Part shown: piece after piece, positions 46,065-55,260 of the stretch
Layout: each line of letters opens with the position of its first letter
How positions within the stretch are numbered: the first letter of the stretch is position 1
NCBI GenBank assembly: GCA_937988885.1
Contig: CALKHR010000154.1
Span: forward strand, 1 to 64,000
Origin: an uncultured Roseiflexaceae bacterium
Lineage (GTDB): Bacteria; Chloroflexota; Chloroflexia; Chloroflexales; Roseiflexaceae
Direction: 5' to 3'
Length of the DNA: 64,000 bases
Program-made: the position numbers and the translations under genes
The notes under the pieces: model-generated
What the model was told of the DNA's origin: nothing
Databases searched by the model: none
Seen by the model: only the letters and a program-made list of their open reading frames with translations

Positions 46065-46116
46065 AGCACTACGAACCCTTCGAAACCGCACAAATTCTTG
46101 AACAGAAAGCAGGCAG

Positions 46117-47922
46117 ATGAGTACGCAGACCATCCCATTGCGCAGTGAGATCCCCACTGCGTATACATGGAACGCCGAGAGTGTCTTTGCCACCCCGCAG
46201 GCCTGGGAAGAAGCCTTCACCCAATTCGAGGCACGCCTCGCCGATGTGAGCCGTTACCAGGGCCAACTCAACAGTCCGACTCAGCTTGCCGATTGGCTTG
46301 AGTTTGCAGATCAGCTGCAAGGCCAGATCAACCACCTCTACGTCTATGCCAACATGGCCTACGAAGTGGAGACCTCCAACCAAACCGCCAGCGCCCGCTA
46401 CGAGCGTCTGATCGGCTTGCACGCTCGCTATCGCGCCGCGATCGCCTGGGCAGAGCCCGAACTGCTCGCGCTCGGCCAGGTGACACTGAACGAGTGGGCC
46501 AACAGCGAGCCGCGTTTGGCCGTGTACCGCCACTACTTCGACCAACTGGAGCGCCATCGCCCTCACGTCCGCTCAGCAGAGGTCGAGCAACTGCTTGGCC
46601 TGCTCCAAGAGCCGTTCTTATCGGCAAGCGCCACGCATGGCATCCTCAGCAACGCCGATCTGCGCTTCTCGCCTGCCCAAGACGCGCAACAGACCGAATA
46701 CGCGATCGGGCAGGGCACCATCGCGGCGTTGCTCACGCATCCCGATCGCGATGTGCGGCGGAGCGCCTGGGAGAACTACGCCGATGCCCACCTCGCCATG
46801 AAAAACACGATGGCGAACTGCCTGGCCACAGGCGTCAAACAGCAAGTCTTCACCTCGCGCGCCCGCAACCACCCCTCGGCGCTGGAGGCGTCGCTCAGCG
46901 CGAACCACATCCCCGTCTCGGTCTTCACCAACCTGATCGACACCTTCCGCCGCCACCTGCCGACCTGGCACCGCTACTGGGGCATCCGCAAGCGCGCATT
47001 GGGCTACGACAAGCTGCCCGTCTGCGACGCCCGCGCACCGCTCACCGATAAGCCGCTGCATGTGCCCTTCGAGCAGGCCGTCGAATGGATCTGTGCGGGT
47101 ATGCAGTCACTCGGCGAGGAATACGTGAGTATTATGCGCAACGGCCTGCTCAACGAGCGCTGGGTCGATCTGTACCCCAACCAGGGCAAGGGCTTGGGAG
47201 CCTTCTCAAGCGGCGCGCAGGGCACCCATCCGTTCATCATGATGAGCTACAACAACGACATCTTCAGCATGAGCACGCTGGCCCACGAGCTCGGCCACTC
47301 GATGCACTCCTACTACACCTGGAAAACCCAACCACCGATCTACGCGGACTATTCGCTGTTCGTGGCCGAGGTCGCCTCAAACTTCAACCAAGCGATGGTG
47401 CGCGCGCATCTGCTCGAACAAAACCACGATCGCGACTTCCAGATTATGGTGATCGAAGAAGCGATGAGCAACTTCCACCGCTACTTCTTCGTGATGCCAA
47501 CACTGGCGCGCTTCGAGCTGGAGATCCACCAGCGCGTCGAGCGGGGCGAGGCGCTGAACGCCGACAGCATGATCAAGCTCATGGCCGACCTGTTCCGCGA
47601 GGGCTACGGCGATGAGGTGGAGATGGACGAACAGCGCGTTGGCATCACTTGGGGGCAGTTCTCGACGCATCTGTACTCGAACTTTTATGTCTACCAGTAT
47701 GCTACTGGCATCTCGGGGGCGCACGCGCTGGCGGGCAAGATTTTGGCGGGCCAGCCCAACGCAGTCGATAACTACCTGAGCTTTCTCAAGGCGGGCAGTT
47801 CACTCTACCCGCTCGATGCACTGCGCCTAGCGGGTGTCGATCTCACCACGCCCGAACCCGTCGAGCAGACCTTCGGCGTGCTCGCCAAACTGATTGATCG
47901 GCTCGAACAGGTGCTCGCTTGA
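46117..47922 (+). CDS. pepF: Oligoendopeptidase F (M3B)
   Basis: This 601-residue cytoplasmic metallopeptidase has the zinc motif HELGH in LAHELGHSMHSYY and the third ligand Glu in VAEVASNFNQAM. The surrounding sequence and the length fit the M3B oligoendopeptidase F group, which cleaves peptides of roughly 6-17 residues. Its place after a tricorn homologue suggests the two act in sequence on peptides, but each has its own promoter. Confidence 0.93.
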   Translation: MSTQTIPLRSEIPTAYTWNAESVFATPQAWEEAFTQFEARLADVSRYQGQLNSPTQLADWLEFADQLQGQINHLYVYANMAYEVETSNQTASARYERLIGLHARYRAAIAWAEPELLALGQVTLNEWANSEPRLAVYRHYFDQLERHRPHVRSAEVEQLLGLLQEPFLSASATHGILSNADLRFSPAQDAQQTEYAIGQGTIAALLTHPDRDVRRSAWENYADAHLAMKNTMANCLATGVKQQVFTSRARNHPSALEASLSANHIPVSVFTNLIDTFRRHLPTWHRYWGIRKRALGYDKLPVCDARAPLTDKPLHVPFEQAVEWICAGMQSLGEEYVSIMRNGLLNERWVDLYPNQGKGLGAFSSGAQGTHPFIMMSYNNDIFSMSTLAHELGHSMHSYYTWKTQPPIYADYSLFVAEVASNFNQAMVRAHLLEQNHDRDFQIMVIEEAMSNFHRYFFVMPTLARFELEIHQRVERGEALNADSMIKLMADLFREGYGDEVEMDEQRVGITWGQFSTHLYSNFYVYQYATGISGAHALAGKILAGQPNAVDNYLSFLKAGSSLYPLDALRLAGVDLTTPEPVEQTFGVLAKLIDRLEQVLA

Positions 47923-47942
47923 TACCATCGCCCGCTCAATAA

Positions 47943-47975
47943 TGCTATACTTGGCGCGATCACGATACGATCGCG
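47943..47975 (+). promoter_or_regulatory. Extended -10 promoter and adjacent palindrome
   Basis: TGC-TATACT (47943-47951) is an extended -10 for the site-2 protease gene. It is followed by CGCGATC-N6-GATCGCG, an inverted repeat near the transcription start that could bind a regulator. Confidence 0.45.
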
Positions 47976-48024
47976 ATGGCTCGTGAACTAACGCACAGCC
48001 TCGCAGCGCATAAAGGGAATGCAC

Positions 48025-49197
48025 GTGGAACAGACGCCAAACGAGGCTAGCGACCGTCTTGAACGCATCGCCCAAGTGCGCATCGCGCTCCTAGGGCTGA
48101 TGGAGATCGACCGTTACGCCTGGGACGAGCAAAACATTCTTCGGTTGCGGGGGCGCCTGCTTGCCCCCGCCGACAGCATTTATCGGACCATTCGCGCCAA
48201 CCTCAAACCGCTCGGCTTGCTGCCGATGTTGCGCCGAGCTGAGGATTCGCAACAGGACGAACTCATCGCGCTGCCCGATCTGATCGAGCACAAACCAGCG
48301 CGCATTGGCCTGCCGATCCTGCTGTTCGTGCTCACCATCTTCAGCGTGCTGCTCACTGGCGCGATCAACGAATGGGAGGGACCGCGCAATACCGACTTCC
48401 TGGAGATCCTCTGGCAGATCCTCAGCACGCCACCGCTGTTGATGGCCGGACTGCCCTTCACCGTCACGCTGTTGGGCATCCTGTTCGCTCACGAGATGGG
48501 CCATTATATCGTCGGGCGGCTGCGCAAGGCCCCGGTCAGCCTGCCGTACTTCATCCCGATGCCGCCGGGTATCAGCTTCACGGGCACGATGGGTGCCGTG
48601 ATCGTGCAGCGCGAGCCGATGGAGGACCGCAAACAGATCCTCGAAATCGGCATAGCCGGGCCGATCGCAGGCCTGGTGGTCGCCATCCCGCTGCTGTTCT
48701 ACGGCCTCTCCATCTCGCCTGTCGCGCAGCCCACGCCCGATATGCTGGCCGACGGATACCTACAAGAGGGCAATTCACTGCTGTACGCCGCCATCAAGTG
48801 GCTCGTGTTCGGCCAGTTCCTGCCCAATAACGGCTACGATGTGCAGCTCGGCCCGATCGCTTTGGGCGCGTGGATCGGCCTGCTCATCACGATGATCAAT
48901 ATGCTGCCGGTCGGCCAACTCGACGGCGGCCATGTGGCGTATGCCCTGCTCGGTCGGCGCTCCACCTACCTGGCCTACGCCATGCTCGGCCTGTGCATCG
49001 CTCTGGGGTTAGCCATCCCCAATAACTACGTCTGGCTGATCTGGGGAGTGATGGCCTTCTTCATCGGGCCGCAGCACCCACCACCGCTCAACGACATCTC
49101 CAATATCAGCGGCAAACACATCACGCTGGCGATCTTCGGCTTGATCATCTTTGTGTTGCTGCTGATGCCTGTCCCGCTGCAAGTGGTACAACCCTAA
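48025..49197 (+). CDS. Site-2-type membrane metalloprotease (M50)
   Basis: This 390-residue integral membrane protease has the zinc motif HEMGH within a hydrophobic segment and the second motif NMLPVGQLDGGH, which supplies the third ligand. A soluble N-terminal region (about 1-90) precedes the membrane core of about seven helices. Such proteases cut transmembrane segments, often of anti-sigma factors; no such partner is adjacent. GTG at 48025 is 7 nt after AAAGGG and is preferred to ATG 48019, which nearly abuts it. Confidence 0.88.
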   Translation: MEQTPNEASDRLERIAQVRIALLGLMEIDRYAWDEQNILRLRGRLLAPADSIYRTIRANLKPLGLLPMLRRAEDSQQDELIALPDLIEHKPARIGLPILLFVLTIFSVLLTGAINEWEGPRNTDFLEILWQILSTPPLLMAGLPFTVTLLGILFAHEMGHYIVGRLRKAPVSLPYFIPMPPGISFTGTMGAVIVQREPMEDRKQILEIGIAGPIAGLVVAIPLLFYGLSISPVAQPTPDMLADGYLQEGNSLLYAAIKWLVFGQFLPNNGYDVQLGPIALGAWIGLLITMINMLPVGQLDGGHVAYALLGRRSTYLAYAMLGLCIALGLAIPNNYVWLIWGVMAFFIGPQHPPPLNDISNISGKHITLAIFGLIIFVLLLMPVPLQVVQP

Positions 49198-49213
49198 GCT
49201 CAGTTGTATGTGG

Positions 49214-49244
49214 AAAAAGAGCGCCGCCTCACTGGGCGACGCTC
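49214..49244 (-). terminator. Terminator of the EamA/flavin reductase transcript
   Basis: GAGCG-C-CGCC pairs with GGGCG-A-CGCTC (49219-49244). On the minus strand it is followed by TTTTTCC (complement of 49214-49218). It can also slow plus-strand transcription after the M50 gene. Confidence 0.75.
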
Positions 49245-49341
49245 TACCACGATGCCTTGTGAGAACTACAAGACCGGGTAACGTTACAGGGCTGCAGGTG
49301 CCCAATCGGTGTGGCGGTCGTATGAGCCTCTGTCGCCTGAC

Positions 49342-49821
49342 CTATCCGGCGTAGCTCATCCCCGATGAACCTGTCGTCATCAGCGGCACATCATTGCGCA
49401 ACTCGGCCTCCACAATCTCGCCGAGCACAATATCGTGATCCCCGCCCGAGAGCCAACCCGTAATCCGACACTCCAAGTAACCAATCCCACCCTCTAAGAT
49501 CGGGCTGCCCGTGACAGGCCCGGGAGTCGCGGCGTAATTGCCGAACTTATCGCCAACCTTCGCATACTTCTGCCCGAACGAACCAGCCTCCTTGCGCTGC
49601 TCATCGCTCATAAAATTCAGCGCAAACGCGCCACTGCGCTTCATCACACTGGTCGTGTGCGCCGAGCCTTTCACAGCCACCGCCACCAGCGGCGGGCTGA
49701 ACGACGCCTGCATCACCCACGTCACTAGCATGCCGCCGCGCTCACCGTCCGCCTCCGCCGTCATCACATACAAACCGTATGGCAACTTATGCAGCAGATC
49801 CGACTTCGCCTGTTCGTTCAT
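49342..49821 (-). CDS. Flavin reductase-like FMN-binding protein
   Basis: This 159-residue single-domain protein of the flavin reductase-like family reads GLYVMTAEADGERGGMLVTWVMQASFSPPLVAVAV and then GDHDIVLGEIVEA. It likely binds FMN and supplies reduced flavin or acts as a small oxidoreductase. It lies 19 bp after the EamA gene and ends in a shared terminator. It is only distantly similar to the flavin reductase-like protein of the thioredoxin operon. Confidence 0.87.
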   Translation of the reverse strand: MNEQAKSDLLHKLPYGLYVMTAEADGERGGMLVTWVMQASFSPPLVAVAVKGSAHTTSVMKRSGAFALNFMSDEQRKEAGSFGQKYAKVGDKFGNYAATPGPVTGSPILEGGIGYLECRITGWLSGGDHDIVLGEIVEAELRNDVPLMTTGSSGMSYAG

Positions 49822-49840
49822 CGTACGACCTCCTTATGTT

Positions 49841-50686
49841 CTACGCCGCAATCAAACCGATCGCAGCAAGCATCACCACAATGCCCAGCCTCTGCAAGCG
49901 AGAGGCCCGTTCGCCAAGGACGAACATAGCCAATAGCACCGTGCTAGCCGGATACATCGACGACAGAATCGCAGCAATATCGAGTCGTCCGGCCTGCGTA
50001 GCCACCAAAAAGAACACATTCCCGATCACATCGAGCATGCCCGCCACCATCGCCAATACCAGCGTACGGGGCACCAACTGCCCAGTGAATCCGCGCCGCA
50101 CCAACGCGAGCGGCAACACCAGCGACAGCGAAGCCGTTCGTGCTATGGCGAGCGGCCAAAACACCCCATCATCGCCCGCTTGGTCGAGCAACACGAACAC
50201 ACAGCCGAACGAGAAGCCTGCCAAGATCGCGAGGCCCAACCCCTTGCTGCTGCCAACTCTGCCGCCGGTGCCGGCCAAAATCCACACACCCACCAACGCC
50301 AAACCGAAACCCCACAACGTCAACGGCGAGGGCAGACCTTCCAGCCACAACCCAACAGCCGTAGGCACTGCCGCAGTCAACACCGCCGAGAGCGGAGCCA
50401 CCAAACTCATCTGCCCGATCGACAGTGCGTGGTAGAACACGATGAGTCCGAGCACACCGCAGTAACCAGCCACAACGCTCCACAATAACACGTTCGTGGT
50501 TGGGAACGACTCACCCCAGAGCAGCGCTAAGCTGATCAACAATAGTAAACCGCAGACTTGACCCAATGCCAGCACGCCGAGCACCGACATGCGCTTCGAG
50601 GCAAGCCCGCCGCTGAAATCACCAGCACCCCATGTTAATGCTGAGGCTAAACCACATGTAATCGCAATAACCTCTGCCCTCAGCAT
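49841..50686 (-). CDS. EamA/DMT-family membrane transporter
   Basis: This 281-residue protein has ten predicted helices arranged as two EamA repeats, each of about 140 residues. It starts LRAEVIAITCGLASALTWGAGD, typical of the drug/metabolite transporter superfamily. GGAGGAG precedes the ATG. Members export small metabolites such as amino acids; the substrate cannot be read from sequence. It is the first gene of a two-gene unit with the flavin reductase. Confidence 0.87.
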   Translation of the reverse strand: MLRAEVIAITCGLASALTWGAGDFSGGLASKRMSVLGVLALGQVCGLLLLISLALLWGESFPTTNVLLWSVVAGYCGVLGLIVFYHALSIGQMSLVAPLSAVLTAAVPTAVGLWLEGLPSPLTLWGFGLALVGVWILAGTGGRVGSSKGLGLAILAGFSFGCVFVLLDQAGDDGVFWPLAIARTASLSLVLPLALVRRGFTGQLVPRTLVLAMVAGMLDVIGNVFFLVATQAGRLDIAAILSSMYPASTVLLAMFVLGERASRLQRLGIVVMLAAIGLIAA

Positions 50687-51031
50687 ACCTACTCCTCCGT
50701 TTGAACCACAAATGACCTAGAAACCAACATATTCCATACACCAGAGCAGTATACCGAGCAACAGGTAGGTCGGCTGCATTGCCAAGTTAGGCAGTGCGCT
50801 TGAGTGTACGCGACGATATGCTAAGTTACATACCCTACAGTATAGCGCACTGCCAGGGCACCTATGCTACATCCGAGCGAACAAGCGATAGCGAGCCGTC
50901 TATCGAGACACGCAAAGCCGAAGCGCTGCACGTAGCAGCCCTTAGAGCGTTCACCGCCACCGAAAACGGCATTCACAGCGCATTATTCAAGCGAATGGGG
51001 AGAAAAGAAGCAGGGGAAACCAAACAACATA
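50687..51031. other. Gene-free region between EamA and HU genes
   Basis: About 345 bp holds the EamA upstream region and a stretch downstream of the HU gene. A 100-codon plus-strand ORF here has no ribosome site or recognisable content. The sequence AGTTAGGCAGTGCGC shares a short inverted match with TATAGCGCACTGCC at 50845. Nothing else is seen. Confidence 0.5.
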
Positions 51032-51065
51032 TCACGGGACCTGGCGCGAGCGTCAGATCCCGTGA
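51032..51065 (-). terminator. Hairpin after the HU gene
   Basis: TCACGGGA (51032-51039) pairs with TCCCGTGA (51058-51065), with CTG/CAG inside. It lies 28 bp beyond the HU stop on the minus strand. No strong T-run follows. Confidence 0.55.
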
Positions 51066-51092
51066 CACATCAACATGGAAACAGAATCATTC

Positions 51093-51437
51093 TTAGCTGC
51101 GGCGAGTGGAGCGACCAGCAACAGCGGACTTAAACTCGCTGCCAGGGGTGAATCGCACCGAGGTCTGAGCGGGGATCTTGATTTTCTCGCGGGTGCGGAT
51201 GTTGGTGCCCATACGAGCGGCACGTTGGCTGCGGCGGAAGGTACCAAAGCCCGTCAGAGTGACGTTCTGGCCCGAAGCGACCTTCTGCTTGATGGTGTCC
51301 AATACCGTATCAACGATCTCGGCCACCTGACGACGGCTATAACCCTGCGTTTGCGCGGTTACTTCTTCGATTAAGCTGGTTTTGCCGTAGCCACTGCGCC
51401 CACTGGTGCGGTTGGCGTTCCGATTCTTATCGGTCAT
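51093..51437 (-). CDS. hup: HU/IHF-family DNA-binding protein
   Basis: This 114-residue nucleoid protein has a short basic N-terminal extension before the HU fold (GKTSLIEEVTAQTQGYSRRQ, then LTGFGTFRRSQRAARMGTN and the DNA-binding arm end REKIKIPAQTSVRFTPGSEF). It binds and bends DNA as a dimer. AAGGAGGTG lies just upstream of ATG 51437, which is preferred to 51482. The N-terminal extension, rich in Asn, Arg and Gly, is unusual for HU. Confidence 0.92.
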   Translation of the reverse strand: MTDKNRNANRTSGRSGYGKTSLIEEVTAQTQGYSRRQVAEIVDTVLDTIKQKVASGQNVTLTGFGTFRRSQRAARMGTNIRTREKIKIPAQTSVRFTPGSEFKSAVAGRSTRRS

Positions 51438-51734
51438 GACAAACACCTCCTTTTCTCTCGTGGGCGCGCCGATGCGCCCCACTATTCTCGCTTACCTATA
51501 ATACACCCTTTGTCAAGCCCTTTTTGCATATAAAGGCGTATTATCAGCGGAACGTGGATAAATCCGCACAGATCGCGCATTTCATTATACTTTCGGCGAC
51601 TTCGAAATTTGTACACCTCAATGGGTGTTTTAGGATAATATATGATGTATTATCCCAAATTCATTCACTATCAGCTACATCCCCTTTTCTACTATTCACC
51701 CCTCCAAATAGCATAGATTCCCATTTTCATCTGC

Positions 51735-52070
51735 CTAGCTGCCACGGTACGAACTACAAGCATACCGTGAGGCCAACAACGGCACATGGTAATGGCGTGT
51801 TTGCGTGATTTGGAAGGCAATAATCACCTCGGTGAGAAAATCGCTAGCACGCCCCTGATCGCTAAAATACCCCGCCACATCGAACGAAATTTGGTATAGA
51901 CCGAGTGGCAGATCATCGCCACCAAGGTGCCCGATCCGCCCATCCTGGTTCGTCCGTTGGCTATCGAGCACGGTCAGTGTATCGCCATCGCGGCGCGCCA
52001 ATGTCACCAACACGCCGCGCGCCGGTTCACCCAGCTCCGTATCAAGCACATGCGTCGAAAGTGTCGCCAT
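51735..52070 (-). CDS. uraH: 5-hydroxyisourate hydrolase (transthyretin-like)
   Basis: This 111-residue protein has the HIUase signatures: LSTHVLDTELGEPA at the N-terminus, YHVPLL and the C-terminal tetrapeptide YRGS. The first His, the later His and the terminal Ser correspond to catalytic residues. It hydrolyses 5-hydroxyisourate, the product of urate oxidation, in the cytoplasm. AAGGAGG lies upstream and it starts 12 bp after a giant membrane glycosyltransferase-like gene on the same strand. No other uric acid pathway gene is in the window. Confidence 0.92.
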   Translation of the reverse strand: MATLSTHVLDTELGEPARGVLVTLARRDGDTLTVLDSQRTNQDGRIGHLGGDDLPLGLYQISFDVAGYFSDQGRASDFLTEVIIAFQITQTRHYHVPLLASRYACSSYRGS

Positions 52071-52082
52071 CTCTGCACCTCC

Positions 52083-55000
52083 TTAGCGAGTGATCGTGAT
52101 CGGTACCCGCACCACAGCATCCGCAAGTTCTACATCGCCATTCCGCAGCGGCAAGCGCTCCAGCGAGGGCCAACGGTAGATCCCAAAAGCCAGGGTATAG
52201 TCACCGACGGGTAGGTCAGGCGGCAGAGCGACGTTACGCGAGTCGAGCACGGTATCGCCGGACCGCCACAGCGAGGTGGGCCAACCGCCACGCGCAGGCG
52301 CACCATCGGCCTGCGTGATGAGCGTGCCCTGCGCGTCCAATAGATGCACCAACACGCTCCGCTCCTCGCCGGGAGCATCCAGAGCCTGCCACCACAGCGT
52401 CAACAGCAGCGCTTCTCCAGGCCGCGCGCTGCGCCGATCCAGGGCGTACCCGAGCAAACGAGTGTCGCTGCCCACTTGGAGGTGCAGCACCTCCGGCGGG
52501 CGATTGACGGTCGTGAAAGCCAGCGGAATCGGCAACGTGAGCACCGGGCCAACCGCGCCATCGGCGCTCACCTCAAACTCAAACAGCGTGCCAGGCGAGG
52601 CTAGCAGCGCCGCGCCAGCGCTCACCTGCAACCGAGCGCGGTATTTCCCCTCCCGTAAGCCATCAAACTGCGCACCGAACGGCAACGGCGCGCCGTCGGC
52701 ATCCACAACCTGCAACGCGCCATTGCTCACATCAAGCTCGAAGGTGGCTTGACGCGTGCCAGCCGCCAATTCAACGCCATACCAACCGTGATGCAGGCTG
52801 CGATCGGTATCCCATATATCGAGCGCCACTGTCGTTGGACCGCTCTGCGGCTGCGCGGTGGTGACGGTAGCGGTCACGCGCGTGCCTTCCACGTGAGCCT
52901 GTGCGGCGAGCGCCATCCCTCCAGGCACCGCGCGCTGGCTCAGTCCAGGTGTGCTCGCCTCGGCCAGTGTGGCAGCTCGCAGCAAGAACGGCGCGTTGCC
53001 GCTGTTGCGCACACTGATCGTACGCCCGGTGGGCGTGGCACCCACCGACACATACACGCCACCCGCCGCAACATCCACCGATTGACCATCGATCTCTAGC
53101 GTGGTTGGCTCCAGCGAGGCCACCAGTAGCGTCAATTGGCGCTCGGGGCCGCCATCCAACATGGTTGCGCCCAAGGCCAAGTTCTGCGCGCCGAGCGTCA
53201 ACTCCTGCGCTGCGCCCGGCTCTAGCAGCGTGCTCAACCGCAGATTGGCGAGCGCGCCAGTGGGCCGTTGGTAGAGCGCGAACGAGCCGCCCTGCCAGAT
53301 CGCCTCGCCGTATCCCCACGCCCTGGGATCCTCAGCTAGCGGCAACAGCGCGTAATCGCCGAGCGCATCGGGCGTGCTGCTGCCACCCGAGGTGTAGCCC
53401 GTCTTGACACGGCCAAGCACCGTCGTATGATCGAGCATGTAGGAGGCCAGTCCGCTGATCACGCCCTCTGTACGCGCATCGTCATCGAGCATCACGGTGC
53501 TACCCGCCGGGATGAGTTGCCGCAATTCCAACAGCGCTGGGAAATCGTTCGGGTATAGGCCGGGCCGCTCCCAGTGATCCGCCACAATCCGCGCTTGGCT
53601 CATACCAAGCGGCACGAACAGCAGCAGCGGCACGACGCTGGCGAGCATCCTGATCTTGCCGGGCACCAGCGCAAGCAACGCCTGACAGCCCGCCGCCGCC
53701 GCACCCACAAACACGAATCCAGCGTAGGATGCGCCTTTCATGTAGGCGTAGGGGTACTGCTCGCCCCAGCGCAGCCAGGCCAGATACAGCAATCCGCCAG
53801 CGACCAAGCCCACCCAGCGCAACCGCGCACTACCCGACGAAGCGTGCTCGCCCGTCGCACCACGCAGCCGATTGGTTGGCAACAGCAGTGCGGCCACGAT
53901 CAAGCCGATGATCGCGATGGTGCCCATCTGCTGGATCGGCGAAACGGGGATATCCTCGTTGATGCCGTGTGCGTAGGGCGTGGTGCCAACAATATCGCTA
54001 AACGGAATGTATCGAAACACGCCGAGCGTCGTGATCTGGGCATCGTAGCGGAAGGCGAAGCCCCGCCAATAATCGATCAGCGCGGGGATCGACAGCACGA
54101 TCGTGGTGAGACCCACTACAAGCGCCGCACCAAGCAATGCAACCACGCGCTTCAGCGGGGCCTGCGCACCGCTTGCACCCTGCAACGGCTGCTCGGCCAG
54201 CACGCCGATCGCCAAGCCGACCGCCAACGGCACCCACAACGTCATCGCGGCGTAGTAGGCCACGATCTGCGCTGCTACTGTGAGCGCCGCCACCAGCACA
54301 ATCGCGATGGTTTGAGCGCGCCGCTCGCTCCGGTACAGCGCAAGGTACTCCACGGCTGCCACACAGGTCACCAAGCCCAGCGGGATCAGCGCCCAAGCCG
54401 AGATCTGCTTCTCGAAGTTAAAGTAGATGATCCACAGCAACAGCGCGCCAGCACTGGCCCAAGCCGCTCCGAGCAGCGCAGCAGGACGTTGAAGCGCAAA
54501 CGTGGCGCGCAACATCACGTAAACAGCCAGCACACCCAGCGCCCGCATCCAAGCCATCAGCGGCACAAACGTCAATATCGCCTCTATGCCAGTCAGCAGA
54601 TCGATCTGCCCTTGCCAGAGCGCAAAGCCGAGCGTCTTGCCGATCCGGGGCGGATCGCTCACCAAGTCGCGCAGCGGATTCATGGGCGCCGAGCGTATCG
54701 CCGAGATCGGGCCACGTTCAAGGTAACGCACGGTCGGCAGCGCAGTCTCGATATCCCAACCGCCGCCAATGATCGCCCAATGGCCGTAGTGCAACAGCGG
54801 TGCGATGCCAATCAGCAGCGTGACCAGCAACAGCACCAACAACGGCCACTCGCTGCGCAGCAAGGCGATGACCCGTGGAGGGCCGCCACGTCGCCATGCC
54901 AGCACATTCAGTACGCCAGCGCCAACGATCGCAGCGATCAGCGCGGGCAACAGGCCCGTGATCGTCCACACAAACAGGTAGCCGATCAGGATCACCAGCG

Positions 55001-55136
55001 CGTAGCCAAGCAGCGGGGATAACAAGCCGGAGTAGGGGCGTAACGCGGGTGGTAGGCCCAACCGCGATAGTCCCCAACCGCACCACAATGCCAGCGCGCT
55101 CGCGCCAGCCAGAATCACAAACAGTTGCAGATACAT
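52083..55136 (-). CDS. Giant GT-C-like membrane protein with C-terminal beta domains
   Basis: This protein of about 1017 residues has at least twelve membrane helices in its first half, followed by about 450 soluble residues outside. The membrane half resembles GT-C glycosyltransferases, but I see no decisive catalytic motif. The soluble half contains beta-rich segments, one of which resembles the C-terminal domain found in Chloroflexota glycosyltransferases (RPGEALLLTLWWQALD and then DLPVGDYTLAFGIYRW). ATG 55136 is placed 9 nt after GAGAG; 55145 is possible. It is coupled to uraH downstream and is divergent from the GT39-like genes. Confidence 0.7.
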   Translation of the reverse strand: MYLQLFVILAGASALALWCGWGLSRLGLPPALRPYSGLLSPLLGYALVILIGYLFVWTITGLLPALIAAIVGAGVLNVLAWRRGGPPRVIALLRSEWPLLVLLLVTLLIGIAPLLHYGHWAIIGGGWDIETALPTVRYLERGPISAIRSAPMNPLRDLVSDPPRIGKTLGFALWQGQIDLLTGIEAILTFVPLMAWMRALGVLAVYVMLRATFALQRPAALLGAAWASAGALLLWIIYFNFEKQISAWALIPLGLVTCVAAVEYLALYRSERRAQTIAIVLVAALTVAAQIVAYYAAMTLWVPLAVGLAIGVLAEQPLQGASGAQAPLKRVVALLGAALVVGLTTIVLSIPALIDYWRGFAFRYDAQITTLGVFRYIPFSDIVGTTPYAHGINEDIPVSPIQQMGTIAIIGLIVAALLLPTNRLRGATGEHASSGSARLRWVGLVAGGLLYLAWLRWGEQYPYAYMKGASYAGFVFVGAAAAGCQALLALVPGKIRMLASVVPLLLFVPLGMSQARIVADHWERPGLYPNDFPALLELRQLIPAGSTVMLDDDARTEGVISGLASYMLDHTTVLGRVKTGYTSGGSSTPDALGDYALLPLAEDPRAWGYGEAIWQGGSFALYQRPTGALANLRLSTLLEPGAAQELTLGAQNLALGATMLDGGPERQLTLLVASLEPTTLEIDGQSVDVAAGGVYVSVGATPTGRTISVRNSGNAPFLLRAATLAEASTPGLSQRAVPGGMALAAQAHVEGTRVTATVTTAQPQSGPTTVALDIWDTDRSLHHGWYGVELAAGTRQATFELDVSNGALQVVDADGAPLPFGAQFDGLREGKYRARLQVSAGAALLASPGTLFEFEVSADGAVGPVLTLPIPLAFTTVNRPPEVLHLQVGSDTRLLGYALDRRSARPGEALLLTLWWQALDAPGEERSVLVHLLDAQGTLITQADGAPARGGWPTSLWRSGDTVLDSRNVALPPDLPVGDYTLAFGIYRWPSLERLPLRNGDVELADAVVRVPITITR

Positions 55137-55260
55137 CAATTCCATCTCTCGACAGGTAGCCCGCCCATTATCGAGCCGAGGCCATCGCTTGTCAATAATC
55201 CACGTTGCCCTCTCAAGCAACCTATGTTAGACTCGCGGCGCTGAACCGCAAAGGAAACAC

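Noticed and set aside
53574..55022. 482-codon ORF opposite the giant membrane protein
   Set aside because: His/Arg/Gln-rich antisense frame of a real membrane protein gene.
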